Part shown: in pieces, positions 51,542-60,714 of the stretch
Layout: the number at the start of each line of letters is the position of its first letter
How positions within the stretch are numbered: position 1 is the stretch's first letter
Assembly: GCA_023511875.1 (NCBI GenBank)
Contig: JAIMAQ010000003.1
Span: 124,001-188,000 of the forward strand
Direction of reading: 5' to 3'
Source: Thermoflavifilum sp.
GTDB lineage: Bacteria; Bacteroidota; Bacteroidia; Chitinophagales; Chitinophagaceae
Length of the DNA: 64,000 bases
Notes under the pieces: model-generated
Seen by the model: only the letters and a program-made list of their open reading frames with translations
The model's database searches: none
Told to the model about the DNA's origin: nothing
Made by a program: the position numbers and the translations under genes

Positions 51542-52741
51542 TTACTTGATTTCATCTTTTATGTGATACCAAATGCTAAGGGCATTAGCCATGATTTTAG
51601 AAAAGCCGCGTACATCCTCGCCCGTCCAGGCGTTGTTCATTTCACCATAGGTCCCCGATTTACTTTGCATGAGGTCGTAGGCCGACTGAATGCCGTTGAT
51701 CTGAAAACGGTAAGGAAAAAAAGTGATAAACACTTTACCCGATACCCGTTGTTGAGATGAAGTAAGAAAAGCTTCCATATCGCGCATCACTGGGTCGAGC
51801 AACAGGCCTTCATGCACCCAATTCCCATAGAATATCGAAAGCTGGTCTTTGATCATCAACTGCCATTTGGTGAGTACATGTTTTTCTAAAGCATGATGGG
51901 CTTTCAAGATCACCATAGGCCCTGGAGCTTCAAAGCCCACACGCCCTTTGATACCAATGATCGTATCTCCTACATGAATATCTCGGCCAATGCCAAAACT
52001 TCCGGCTATTTCATTAAGGGCTTGAATGGTGTGGGTGGGATGATCAAACACTTGGTTATTTAGCCCTACAGGTTCGCCTTTTTCGAAAATCAAGGTTAAG
52101 TCTTCGGGCTGTTGCTTGCTTACAGGATGAGGAAATGCCGACTCGGGCAAAAACTGATCAGAAGTCAAGGTCTCTTTTCCGCCCACAGAAGTTCCCCAAA
52201 TACCTTTGTTAATGGAATATACTGATTTTTCTGCCGAGACCTCCACCCCATGTGCTTGCAAATAGGCCACTTCGGCTTCACGACTTAGGCGCTGATCACG
52301 GATAGGTGTGATGATTTCTATGTCGGGAACAAGGATATGAAAAACCATGTCAAACCGCACTTGATCATTACCCGCTCCTGTGCTACCATGTGCAATGGCA
52401 TCGGCCTGTAGTTTACGGGCTTCTTCAGCCAAGATAAGCGCTTGTGTGATTCGCTCTGCACTTACGCTCAGGGGGTAGGTATTATTTTTCAAGACATTGC
52501 CAAAGATCAGGTAACGAAGCACACGATCGTAATAAGATTTTACTGCATTGATGGTAATATGTTGTACAGCACCTAATTGATAAGCACGATGCTCGATGGC
52601 TTTAAGCTCTTCGGGTGTAAAGCCGCCAGTATCAATAGTCACCGTATACACGGCATATCCTTTCTCTTCGGTCAAATATTTTACACAATAAGAAGTATCT
52701 AATCCACCGCTAAATCCTAAAACAACTTTTTTCTGATTCAT
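51542..52741 (-). CDS. argG: argininosuccinate synthase
   Basis: 399 aa, standard length. The ATP PP-motif is LGFSGGLDTSYCV at the N-terminus, followed by AHGSTGAGNDQVRFD near residue 118 and SVYSINKGIWGTSVGG near 178. It joins citrulline and aspartate with ATP. Second gene of the operon, 12 bases after the GNAT gene. argH is not in the window. Confidence 0.96.
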   Translation of the reverse strand: MNQKKVVLGFSGGLDTSYCVKYLTEEKGYAVYTVTIDTGGFTPEELKAIEHRAYQLGAVQHITINAVKSYYDRVLRYLIFGNVLKNNTYPLSVSAERITQALILAEEARKLQADAIAHGSTGAGNDQVRFDMVFHILVPDIEIITPIRDQRLSREAEVAYLQAHGVEVSAEKSVYSINKGIWGTSVGGKETLTSDQFLPESAFPHPVSKQQPEDLTLIFEKGEPVGLNNQVFDHPTHTIQALNEIAGSFGIGRDIHVGDTIIGIKGRVGFEAPGPMVILKAHHALEKHVLTKWQLMIKDQLSIFYGNWVHEGLLLDPVMRDMEAFLTSSQQRVSGKVFITFFPYRFQINGIQSAYDLMQSKSGTYGEMNNAWTGEDVRGFSKIMANALSIWYHIKDEIK

Positions 52742-52753
52742 GGATCGATTTCA

Positions 52754-53530
52754 TTAAAACAAATCAAACAAAAAAAATTTCTTTTTTTCAGGCACTGCAC
52801 CTCCTGAGGGTATTTGCTGTGGGTCTTGGGTTCGATAGGGTTTCAACAACACATATCGTTTGAATCGGAGCCAGCGTTCAAAAAGCTTCCAATTACCTGC
52901 AAAGCTGCGTTTTTTCCGTCCGTTAACCCTTGCAGTTGCAGCTGCAGCTGTAGCAGTAGCTTCCTTTTTTTTCTGAGCGGCTGGATCAAAGAGCATGGCC
53001 GTGCACAAGCAGTTTTTTCGATTCTTGCTCATTAAGATTTCATAGTTCACACAACTCTGGCATCCTTTCCAGAACTCATCATCGTCGGTAAGTTCTGAAT
53101 AGGTAACCGGTACATAACCCAGTTCAGAATTGATTTTCATTACAGCCAGCGTAGTGGTAAGTCCGAATATTTTGGCTTCAGGATATTTTTCTCTAGACAA
53201 TTCAAATATTCTACGCTTGATAGCTTTAGCAGCGCCACTTCCACGGAATGGGGGAGAAACAATCAGGCCGGAGTTGGCCACAAATTTACCATGACTCCAG
53301 GCTTCGATATAACAGAAGCCCACCCATTCTCCATCGGGTGTAACAGCAATTACTGCTTTGCCTTCCTGCATTTTTTGACGGATGTACTCTGGCGAACGGC
53401 GTGCAATACCCGTTCCACGTGCTTTGGCCGAAGCAGCCATTTCTTCGGTGATCTGCTCAGCATAATGGGCATCATCAGCTGTAGCCACCCGTACGATAAA
53501 CGGTTTTTTGTTTTCCAACTTTATCTTCAA
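52754..53530 (-). CDS. GNAT N-acetyltransferase heading the arg operon, candidate N-acylglutamate synthase
   Basis: 258 aa. GNAT domain at about residues 10-170, with the acyl-CoA loop in LIVSPPFRGSGAAKAIKRR. A cysteine cluster C-x2-C-x13-C-x-C (GCQSC ... NCLC, about residues 155-176) suggests a zinc site. The last 75 residues are a low-complexity Ala/Thr/Lys linker and a basic tail. The start is TTG at 53530: an in-frame TAA comes directly before it and the next Met is 30 residues in. As first gene of the arg operon, with no other argA or argJ in view, it is the likely source of N-acylglutamate. Confidence 0.78.
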   Translation of the reverse strand: MKIKLENKKPFIVRVATADDAHYAEQITEEMAASAKARGTGIARRSPEYIRQKMQEGKAVIAVTPDGEWVGFCYIEAWSHGKFVANSGLIVSPPFRGSGAAKAIKRRIFELSREKYPEAKIFGLTTTLAVMKINSELGYVPVTYSELTDDDEFWKGCQSCVNYEILMSKNRKNCLCTAMLFDPAAQKKKEATATAAAATARVNGRKKRSFAGNWKLFERWLRFKRYVLLKPYRTQDPQQIPSGGAVPEKKKFFLFDLF

Positions 53531-53865
53531 TTAAAAAGAACCAAAAAATATAAATGTGAAAGGACTTGAGGTGCACCTTCATGATCGTGAAGAATAGTTG
53601 ATGCAGCTGGTGCATGCTGACATCAACAGCGAGGTCGTCGGGGTCTAATGAAGTACGTTGTAGGAAGATATAGCCATCCTTGCTGTGCCCCGAAAGCAAA
53701 TGGTTGGTAAATGTGGTGCTGGTTCAATTTCTATTCAGCATTAAAAGTTGTGAAAAGAAAAATGATTTTCTTGCTATAGCCTGCAAAGTTATAGGAAAAT
53801 CAATTGATTTTTTCCAAAAAAATCTGGAGAGCTAGTCATTTTTTTTACGCTTAGGCTATGATCAA
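53531..53865. other. intergenic region upstream of the arg operon
   Basis: 335 bases without a convincing gene; the 74-aa frame called on the minus strand overlaps the GNAT start and looks random. A near-perfect palindrome CTTCATGATCGTGAAG (53577-53592, one mismatch) lies about 50 bases upstream of the GNAT start and could be an operator. A TATTTTTTG stretch (minus strand, 53542-53550) is a loose -7 candidate. The ypdA end of the region is AT-rich with no clear terminator. Confidence 0.45.
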
Positions 53866-54876
53866 TTAAGCCGATTGGGTATGCGGCGTGAGTTTTTTTC
53901 TCTTTAAGTCTTGAATAATGGTCACAGCGTGCACCCGCGAGTTTTCAATAAACCACTTATTGGTCTGCAACCCACCACAAACCACACCAGCCAGGTATAC
54001 GTTGGGTACGTTGGTTTCCATTGTAGCCTCGTTGTAAACAGGCGTACGCATTTCATCGTCTTGAATTTGCACGCCCAAATTTTCCAACAATGCGAAGTTG
54101 GGCAGGTAGCCCGTCATGGCTAATACAAAATCATTGGGTAAGGTAATGAGTCCATGAGGCGTTTGCACATCGATTTCTGCTTCGCGGATAGCCACAACAT
54201 ACGATTGAAAATAGGCTTTTATTTCTCCGTTTTTAATGCGGTTTTCAATATCGGGTTTTACCCAATATTTCACTCGATCTGAAATCTGCTCTTCGCGAAT
54301 GATCATAGTGACCTCAGCGGCTCCTTTACGAAAAGTTTCTAATGCCACATCTACAGCAGAATTAGCCGCACCAATCACGGCAATACGTTGGCCAAAATAC
54401 GGATGTGCTTCGCGATAATAATGATGTACTTTGGGTAATTCTTCACCGGGCACGCCCATTTTGTTGGGGATATCATAAAACCCAGTAGCTACAATGATAG
54501 CACGAGCATAAAAAACATTTTTTCGTGAAGTATGCACCACAAATAAGTCGGCATCTTTTTCTACATATTCCACAGCTTCATAAAGGCGAATGCGTAGCTT
54601 CCAACTCATAGCCACACGGCGATAATATTCTAAAGCTTCCGATCGAGTGGGTTTGTAGTTGTGAGAAATAAAGGGCACTCCTCCAATCTCTAATTTTTCC
54701 GAGGTGGAAAAAAAGGTCATGTTCAGCGGATAATTGTATAACGAATTCACCAGACACCCTTTCTCCACAATCAGGTAATGGAGATCATTTTTCACACATT
54801 CAATGCCACAAGCCATGCCTATAGGCCCTCCGCCAATAATCAATACATCAAGTACGTCTGCAGATATGGGTTTCAT
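53866..54876 (-). CDS. ypdA: YpdA-type bacillithiol disulfide reductase
   Basis: 336 aa from the ATG at 54876 (MKPISADVLDVLI); the track start is a TTG. FAD-binding LIIGGGPIGMACGIEC near the N-terminus, NADPH-binding AVIGAANSAVDVALE near residue 167, and the C-terminal FAD segment VYLAGVVCGGLQTNKWF. It lacks the CxxC of thioredoxin reductase, as YpdA proteins do. It reduces oxidised bacillithiol. With the YfiT-like gene at 60.7 kb it indicates a bacillithiol-based thiol system. Confidence 0.9.
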   Translation of the reverse strand: MKPISADVLDVLIIGGGPIGMACGIECVKNDLHYLIVEKGCLVNSLYNYPLNMTFFSTSEKLEIGGVPFISHNYKPTRSEALEYYRRVAMSWKLRIRLYEAVEYVEKDADLFVVHTSRKNVFYARAIIVATGFYDIPNKMGVPGEELPKVHHYYREAHPYFGQRIAVIGAANSAVDVALETFRKGAAEVTMIIREEQISDRVKYWVKPDIENRIKNGEIKAYFQSYVVAIREAEIDVQTPHGLITLPNDFVLAMTGYLPNFALLENLGVQIQDDEMRTPVYNEATMETNVPNVYLAGVVCGGLQTNKWFIENSRVHAVTIIQDLKRKKLTPHTQSA

Positions 54877-54966
54877 AGCAAAAATGATAAGCAAAGGTAC
54901 AAAATCAGCAGCGGTTACCTGAACCTTGCACGGTGGAAGATATTCATCGGGATGTCAAAAATCCAT

Positions 54967-55470
54967 TTAGCGTTTGATCACAGTGCGCGGCCATTCGATT
55001 ACTTCGGCTCGCTCTATTTTCCCTGGCGATAGATATAGCTTTACTGCCGTGCGTACTTGATGCCAGCCTTGCATACCGGCTGCTCCTGGATTGATGTGTA
55101 GTAATTTTCTTTGATGATCAGGAATAATCTTTAAAATATGCGAGTGTCCACAGATAAAAATATGGGGATGAAGCCGATCCAACTGTGCGCGAATTTCGGG
55201 TGTGTAACGAGGCGGATAACCACCTATATGCACCATCCACACCTGCAACCCAGCACAATGAAAATACTGTGATTCAGGAATGCGTTGCCGAATGTCTTGC
55301 CCATCTATATTCCCATAAACAGCTTTCACGGGTTTATGTTGACTTAACTCCTCCAATATGGCTATATCACCGATATCGCCTGCATGCCAAAGCTCATCTA
55401 CATCTGTAAAATGCTTCCACCAGTCGATCGGTAAGCTTCCGTGTGTATCCGATAAAATACCAATAACCAT
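54967..55470 (-). CDS. YfcE-type metallophosphoesterase
   Basis: 167 aa. Metal-binding motifs in order: GILSDTHGSL at the N-terminus, WHAGDIGD near 30, YGNIDGQ (GNxD) near 52, VHIGGYPP (usual THG altered) near 80, and FICGHSHI near 110. Small phosphodiesterases of this kind cleave simple phosphodiesters; the physiological substrate is unknown. One base after the SET-domain gene, so cotranscribed with it. Confidence 0.88.
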   Translation of the reverse strand: MVIGILSDTHGSLPIDWWKHFTDVDELWHAGDIGDIAILEELSQHKPVKAVYGNIDGQDIRQRIPESQYFHCAGLQVWMVHIGGYPPRYTPEIRAQLDRLHPHIFICGHSHILKIIPDHQRKLLHINPGAAGMQGWHQVRTAVKLYLSPGKIERAEVIEWPRTVIKR

Positions 55471-55471
55471 A

Positions 55472-55867
55472 TCATGATTTTCTCACGGGAAACCACATCG
55501 GTGCATGATCATTCACATCTCCATTGTAGTTGATCAACAGCTCTTCTCCTTTTTTGATTTTTCTTCGCGTTATGATGCGCATGACTTCTTTTTCAAAATC
55601 CATTTCATACACACAATTGGGATCGTATGAATGATTGTACAAGGAGCAATAACCTAGTGCCAAACAAGTACGTGTTGAACGAATGCCCCATAAGAAAATA
55701 TAATTATGCAGGATAGTTTTATCGATATGTCGGGTGTCTTTATTCGAGAATACCAATACGGGCGATACCTCTACTACCGTACGCGGGGGTATATCTTCAC
55801 GGGTAAATACTCCCCTACCCTTGCCCTTGATCTTTTTCACATATAGATAAGGCTTAATCATCAACAT
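55472..55867 (-). CDS. SET domain protein
   Basis: 131 aa, little more than a SET domain: GKGRGVFTREDIPPRTVVE (SET-N) near residue 15, SLYNHSYDPNC (the knot segment with NHS and the Cys) near 75, and KKGEELLINYNGD near 105. SET proteins are SAM-dependent lysine methyltransferases, mostly eukaryotic; small bacterial forms exist with unknown targets. It sits directly before the YfcE-type gene on the same strand and is divergent from mgtE. Confidence 0.85.
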   Translation of the reverse strand: MLMIKPYLYVKKIKGKGRGVFTREDIPPRTVVEVSPVLVFSNKDTRHIDKTILHNYIFLWGIRSTRTCLALGYCSLYNHSYDPNCVYEMDFEKEVMRIITRRKIKKGEELLINYNGDVNDHAPMWFPVRKS

Positions 55868-56006
55868 GAGACAATACTTTTGCTGAGCGAAAATACTATA
55901 AATTAAATAGCTGTGAAGATATAGTCTATCTGCTATTTTGTATGAAAAAGAAATTATGGTGTACTTTGTTATCTAATAGCTTTAATCATTTAATAATTGA
56001 TGGCTT

Positions 56007-57401
56007 ATGGAAACATCTGCATCCATTCAAGAACAGATCCAAGAATTGCTTGAAAAGGGTGATACCACAACTTTGCAGCAGTGGCTCAACGATATGAATA
56101 TCTCCGAAGTGGCTTCTTTGATATCGGAAATGCCTGAGGAGGCCACGCAACTGTTTGCCCTGCTTTCTCCCAATAGATCCGTACATGTGTTTCGTATTCT
56201 CGATTTTCCCCTGCAACGCAATATTATTCGTTCCATGCCGCCTACTCTCATCGCAGAGCTGATGAATGCCTTGCCTCCCGACGATCGTGTAGCTTTCTTG
56301 GAAGAAATGCCTGCGCAGGCGGTTAGCGAGCTGTTAAAATTACTCAACGAAGATGAACGTAAGATAACGCTTTCGCTGATGGGATATCCAGAAGATAGCG
56401 TTGGACGAATTATGACGCCCGACTATATCGCGGTGTATCCCGACTGGACCGTACAAGATGTATTGGATTATATTCGACAACACGGAAAAAATAGTGAGAC
56501 TATTGATGTGATTTATGTGATTGATGAAATGGGACATTTGTTGGAAGACATTCGGATCAGAGAATTTCTGTTGGTTTCTTCTGATACGGTGGTACGTGAT
56601 CTGATGGATAATCGCCCTCCTATCGTATTGCATGTAGAGGATAAACAAGAAGAAGCCATTCAAGTGGTCCGAGTCAACAATCGAGTAGCCTTGCCTGTAG
56701 TAGATGCACATCATACATTGCTAGGCATAGTGACCATCGACGATGTGCTCTGGATTGCCGACGAATCTTTTGAAGAAGATATTCAAAAGATTGGCGGTAC
56801 GGAAGCTTTTGATATACCTTATCTGGATGCACCTATTCCACTGTTGGTGCGTAAAAGAGCAGGCTGGCTAATAGCTTTGTTTCTGAGTGAGATGCTCACC
56901 GCTTCAGCTATGCAACATTATCAAGAAACCGGCATCTTTATGCGATTTGCCGATCTGATCTTGTTTATTCCTTTGATTATGTCGAGCGGGGGTAATAGCG
57001 GATCTCAAGCTTCCACCTTGATTATTCGCGCCATGGCAGTAGGTGAAGTAAAGCTACGCGACTGGTGGCGAGTGATGCGACGTGAAATCTTATCCGGCTT
57101 ATCCTTAGGCTTTATACTCGGTACTATCGGCTTCTTTCGCGTCACGCTCTGGCAAAATATGCATATTTATAATTACGGCCCTCATTGGATCTGGATGGCT
57201 ATCACTATCTTTTTTTCTTTAATTGGTGTAGTCTTGTGGGGCAGTTTAATGGGATCCATGTTACCCATTATTTTAAAACGATTGGGTTTCGACCCCGCAG
57301 CTTCTTCAGCACCTTTTGTGGCTACATTAGTAGATGTTACAGGCATTGTCATTTATTGTACAGTAGCGGGTATGATATTGAATTATGCTTCCATATATTG
57401 A
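56007..57401 (+). CDS. mgtE: magnesium transporter MgtE
   Basis: 464 aa. An N-terminal superhelical domain (about residues 5-130, EMPEEATQLFALL and PPDDRVAFLEEMP), two CBS domains (about 135-255), a plug helix, then five membrane helices from about residue 285, including the pore segment IPLIMSSGGNSGSQASTLI. It is a gated Mg2+ channel/transporter of the inner membrane. No Mg2+ riboswitch is visible in the 139 bases upstream. Confidence 0.95.
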   Translation: METSASIQEQIQELLEKGDTTTLQQWLNDMNISEVASLISEMPEEATQLFALLSPNRSVHVFRILDFPLQRNIIRSMPPTLIAELMNALPPDDRVAFLEEMPAQAVSELLKLLNEDERKITLSLMGYPEDSVGRIMTPDYIAVYPDWTVQDVLDYIRQHGKNSETIDVIYVIDEMGHLLEDIRIREFLLVSSDTVVRDLMDNRPPIVLHVEDKQEEAIQVVRVNNRVALPVVDAHHTLLGIVTIDDVLWIADESFEEDIQKIGGTEAFDIPYLDAPIPLLVRKRAGWLIALFLSEMLTASAMQHYQETGIFMRFADLILFIPLIMSSGGNSGSQASTLIIRAMAVGEVKLRDWWRVMRREILSGLSLGFILGTIGFFRVTLWQNMHIYNYGPHWIWMAITIFFSLIGVVLWGSLMGSMLPIILKRLGFDPAASSAPFVATLVDVTGIVIYCTVAGMILNYASIY

Positions 57402-57413
57402 GGAATAAAGTCA

Positions 57414-57947
57414 TCAATCTCCTGGTGGCTTGGGAGGGAGTCCATATCTCGTTTGTTGATAAGAAACCTTTCCATGATCTATACGCACGATAAAAGCTAC
57501 ATCAAAAGCCGTATCGGGAAATGTTGCCAATGTGCTATCGACATGCAACGTGTGCAAAATGCCCGGGATCTCTTGAGGAAGTGCTATCACCAATAGCCGA
57601 CGACCAAAATCATCATGTTGCTCTATGCTCTTCCAGAGCGATTTTCCACTATCATCCCAACGAAAATAAGCAGTATCTACCCTACTTACTGCTCGCAATG
57701 AATCGGCCATATGTTCACAACGTGCAAATGGATTGAAATAAATGCGTTGCACACTTGAATCTCGTAACCAACGCATCAAATCGCCTGCACGTAAACGGCC
57801 ATACCAAGTAAGCGAACCATTAAAGCCAGGATAAGCTTCGCCATGAGGAACGATGTATACGACTGTTCGACTGTTTTCTGACGTACGCTTGCAAGATGCT
57901 ATTACGAACATCATCAAACAGATCATGATCTTTACTTGCTTCGTCAT
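57414..57947 (-). CDS. degenerate histidine-phosphatase-like lipoprotein
   Basis: 177 aa with a lipobox IASC near residue 19. The layout follows the histidine phosphatase fold: YIVPHGEAY in place of the RHGE motif, LTWYGRLRAGDLMRWL, FNPFARCEHMADSL in place of the SPxxR helix, and VIALPQEIPGI where the second catalytic His (HGxxI) should be. The RHG arginine and the second histidine are thus missing, so phosphatase activity is unlikely; it may be a binding protein. Convergent with mgtE, 12 bases apart. Confidence 0.7.
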   Translation of the reverse strand: MTKQVKIMICLMMFVIASCKRTSENSRTVVYIVPHGEAYPGFNGSLTWYGRLRAGDLMRWLRDSSVQRIYFNPFARCEHMADSLRAVSRVDTAYFRWDDSGKSLWKSIEQHDDFGRRLLVIALPQEIPGILHTLHVDSTLATFPDTAFDVAFIVRIDHGKVSYQQTRYGLPPKPPGD

Positions 57948-58107
57948 GCCACAATATTACCATTTCCACTTACAACATCCAATTCACCATACATGTACAT
58001 TTCTCATCTAAACGGAATGATTTCGGGATGAAATATTAAAATTTATTTTTCTACATCTTTTTCAAATATTGCTTACCTCATAGATTGACAAAGTAACGAC
58101 AATCTCC

Positions 58108-58115
58108 TACATTTG
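58108..58115 (+). promoter_or_regulatory. -7 box of the S9 peptidase gene
   Basis: TACATTTG, exact TAnnTTTG match. It overlaps the track's TTG start at 58113 and so supports the ATG at 58134, with a leader of about 15 bases. Confidence 0.6.
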
Positions 58116-58133
58116 ATTTCAAATCGGCCTGCT

Positions 58134-60515
58134 ATGAAAACATATGCGTTTTTGCTACTGCTGATCAGCTTTAGCACCTGCCTATATGCCCAAACACTCG
58201 ACAGCCTTACCATCGAACAAATCATGAGCGATCCCAAATGGATAGGCACCTCGCCCTCCGATCCGTTTTGGAGCGCTGATGGCAAAAAATTGTATTTCAA
58301 TTGGAATCCAGAAAAAGCTATTAGCGATTCGCTATATGCCATTACCCTCACTCAACATCAACCAGTGAAGGTGAGTCCAGCCGAACGTTTGCAGGCTTTG
58401 GCCCAACGCTCAGGAAGCTACGATCATACGTATCGCAACTTGGTGTATAGCCAACTCGGGCAAATCTATTGGTTGCATATTCCTACGGGACGTATTCGGC
58501 AAATTACCCATACTGCAGAAGCCGCCTCACATCCGGTGTTTTCATTTGGAGGTAAACAAATTGTATTTCAACAAGGCGATAATTTATTTGCTTGGGACAC
58601 AGCCTCAGGAACACTCACTCAGCTCACGCTGTTTATACATGCTGAAAAACCCAAGCAAACGGAATCTTCCAGCCCACAAGAAAAATTTCTTGAACGAGAT
58701 GCCCTCGAAAACTCGGTTGTACTGCAACAACGCAAGCAACAGGCTGAAGCCGAGCAAACCGCGCAACAACAGCTCAATACATTTCAGCATTTGCCCGACA
58801 GTATTTTCATTGGCCAGCAGCGCATAGTGAGCTGGACCATTAGTCCAGATGGTCGTTACATCACGTATCAATTGATGAAAGAACCCGCCCATGAACGTCG
58901 AACCATTATTCCCGAATATGTGACTCTATCGGGTTATACAGAAACCATTCCTGGCCGCACCAAGGTGGGAGCTCCACAACCCGAAACGCAGCTCTGGATT
59001 TATGATCGGCAACGCGATACTACCTACCCTGTCGATACCCACGATATTCCCGGCATCCACGATAAGCCTGATTATTTGAAAGATTATCCTTCGGAAGACA
59101 GCGCCTGGACTGTGCATCCTCCATTTCGTAAAGTCGTAATAAATGGCCCACTCTGGAATGAAAACGGCTCACATGCCCTAGTAGTGGTGCGCTCATTAGA
59201 CAACAAAGACCGTTGGATAATGGATTTACATCCCGACAATGGTAAACTCACCCTCATTGATCGGCAAAGAGACGAAGCCTGGATCGATGGACCAGGCATT
59301 GGCTGGAAATATAGCATGGGTAATGTGGGTTGGGTGAACAACCATATTTGCTGGTTTCAATCAGAAGCTACGGGCTATTCACACTTGTATGTATACGACT
59401 TCCACACCCAACAAAAACACGCGCTCACCCAGGGCCATTATGAAGTACAATCAGCCGTGTTGTCGAGAGATAAAAAATCATTTTACATCACCACCAATGC
59501 CATTGAGCCTGTGCAAAAGCAATTTTATCGACTCGACATCGCTACTGGCCAGCAAACCCAACTCACTCATCAACCCGGTGGCAACCTTGTGGTAGTATCG
59601 CCCGATGAAAAGATGCTTGCTATCTTGCATTCTTTTAGCAATCATCCATGGGAGTTATATCTGCAAAAAAATAACCCACAGGCCACACCGGAACAAATTA
59701 CCCATTTAGCAGAGAGTGAACTTTTCCGCTCTTATCCCTGGCGTGCCCCAGAGATTATTACCTTTATCGATAGAGATGGCTATCGGGTGTATGCCCGCTT
59801 GTTCCGCCCGAAACAACCGGCAGCTACGCACCCAGGCGTATTGTTTGTGCACGGTGCAGGCTATCTGCAAGATGCGCATAAATGGTGGAGCGATTATTAT
59901 TTTCGGGAATATATGTTTGAAAACTTGCTTGCCGACCACGGCTATACCGTGATGGACGTGGATTACCGCGGTAGCGCTGGCTATGGCCGTTACTGGCGCA
60001 CGGCTATCTATCGGCATATGGGAGGTAAAGATCTGGACGATGAAATAGATGCAGCCCGATTTATGATCGATAGCCTGGGGGTAGATCCTCAGCATATTGG
60101 CATTTGGGGTGGATCGTATGGAGGATTTATGACACTCATGGCCTTGTTTACTCACCCCGGCGTATTCAAATGTGGGGCGGCCTTGCGCTCTGTAACCGAC
60201 TGGGCTCATTATAATGATCCTTACACTTCCAATATCCTGAATCTGCCGGCTGAAGATAGCCTGGCCTATCTACGAAGTTCACCCATTTATTTTGCCAACG
60301 GCTTGCAAGATCATTTGCTTATGTGTCATGGCATGCAAGATACCAATGTACATTTTCAAGATATCGTGCGCCTTACCGAAAAGCTTATTGAGCTGGGGAA
60401 AAACAACTGGGAGCTGGCCGTTTATCCGTTAGAAAATCATGAATTTAAAGATGCCAGTAGCTGGACGGATGAATATAAACGCATCTTTAAGTTGTTTGAA
60501 ACACAACTGAAATAA
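58134..60515 (+). CDS. S9 family prolyl oligopeptidase (DPP IV-like)
   Basis: 793 aa from MKTYAFLLLL; signal peptide cut near CLYAQ (residue 19). A beta-propeller (about 30-540; TISPDGRYITYQ, VSPDEKMLAIL) precedes the alpha/beta-hydrolase domain. Catalytic Ser in GIWGGSYGGFMT, Asp in MHGMQDTNVHFQD, His in PLENHEFKD. The oxyanion region is DVDYRGSAGYGR. It would cleave short peptides, often after proline, in the periplasm. A short charged insert rich in Gln, Glu and Lys lies near residue 200. Single-gene unit with its own promoter. Confidence 0.93.
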   Translation: MKTYAFLLLLISFSTCLYAQTLDSLTIEQIMSDPKWIGTSPSDPFWSADGKKLYFNWNPEKAISDSLYAITLTQHQPVKVSPAERLQALAQRSGSYDHTYRNLVYSQLGQIYWLHIPTGRIRQITHTAEAASHPVFSFGGKQIVFQQGDNLFAWDTASGTLTQLTLFIHAEKPKQTESSSPQEKFLERDALENSVVLQQRKQQAEAEQTAQQQLNTFQHLPDSIFIGQQRIVSWTISPDGRYITYQLMKEPAHERRTIIPEYVTLSGYTETIPGRTKVGAPQPETQLWIYDRQRDTTYPVDTHDIPGIHDKPDYLKDYPSEDSAWTVHPPFRKVVINGPLWNENGSHALVVVRSLDNKDRWIMDLHPDNGKLTLIDRQRDEAWIDGPGIGWKYSMGNVGWVNNHICWFQSEATGYSHLYVYDFHTQQKHALTQGHYEVQSAVLSRDKKSFYITTNAIEPVQKQFYRLDIATGQQTQLTHQPGGNLVVVSPDEKMLAILHSFSNHPWELYLQKNNPQATPEQITHLAESELFRSYPWRAPEIITFIDRDGYRVYARLFRPKQPAATHPGVLFVHGAGYLQDAHKWWSDYYFREYMFENLLADHGYTVMDVDYRGSAGYGRYWRTAIYRHMGGKDLDDEIDAARFMIDSLGVDPQHIGIWGGSYGGFMTLMALFTHPGVFKCGAALRSVTDWAHYNDPYTSNILNLPAEDSLAYLRSSPIYFANGLQDHLLMCHGMQDTNVHFQDIVRLTEKLIELGKNNWELAVYPLENHEFKDASSWTDEYKRIFKLFETQLK

Positions 60516-60714
60516 GCTATTGATGGCTTGATTGCAGATGCTGCATAAACATTATAGATTTAAATTTAAACATGCCATTAGACTGTATGCTATTGCATAG
60601 ATATAATGGCTTTGTAGATGGTTTTCGCATTTTGAGTAAATAAAAAATGCTTACGCAGATCTCTTGTTGTAACTATTGGATTAGTTTTTTCGTAAAAAAC
60701 ATGATCTCGTTGTG

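Noticed and set aside
53475-53699. 74-aa minus-strand ORF upstream of the arg operon, possible leader peptide
   Set aside because: No run of arginine codons, overlaps the GNAT start in another frame, and no domain is seen.
55868-56006. Possible Mg2+ riboswitch (M-box) upstream of mgtE
   Set aside because: Only 139 bases are available and no conserved helices were recognisable.
60628-60650. GCATTTT...AAAATGC hairpin after the S9 peptidase gene
   Set aside because: A seven-base A/T-rich stem with a nine-base loop is too weak to call a terminator.
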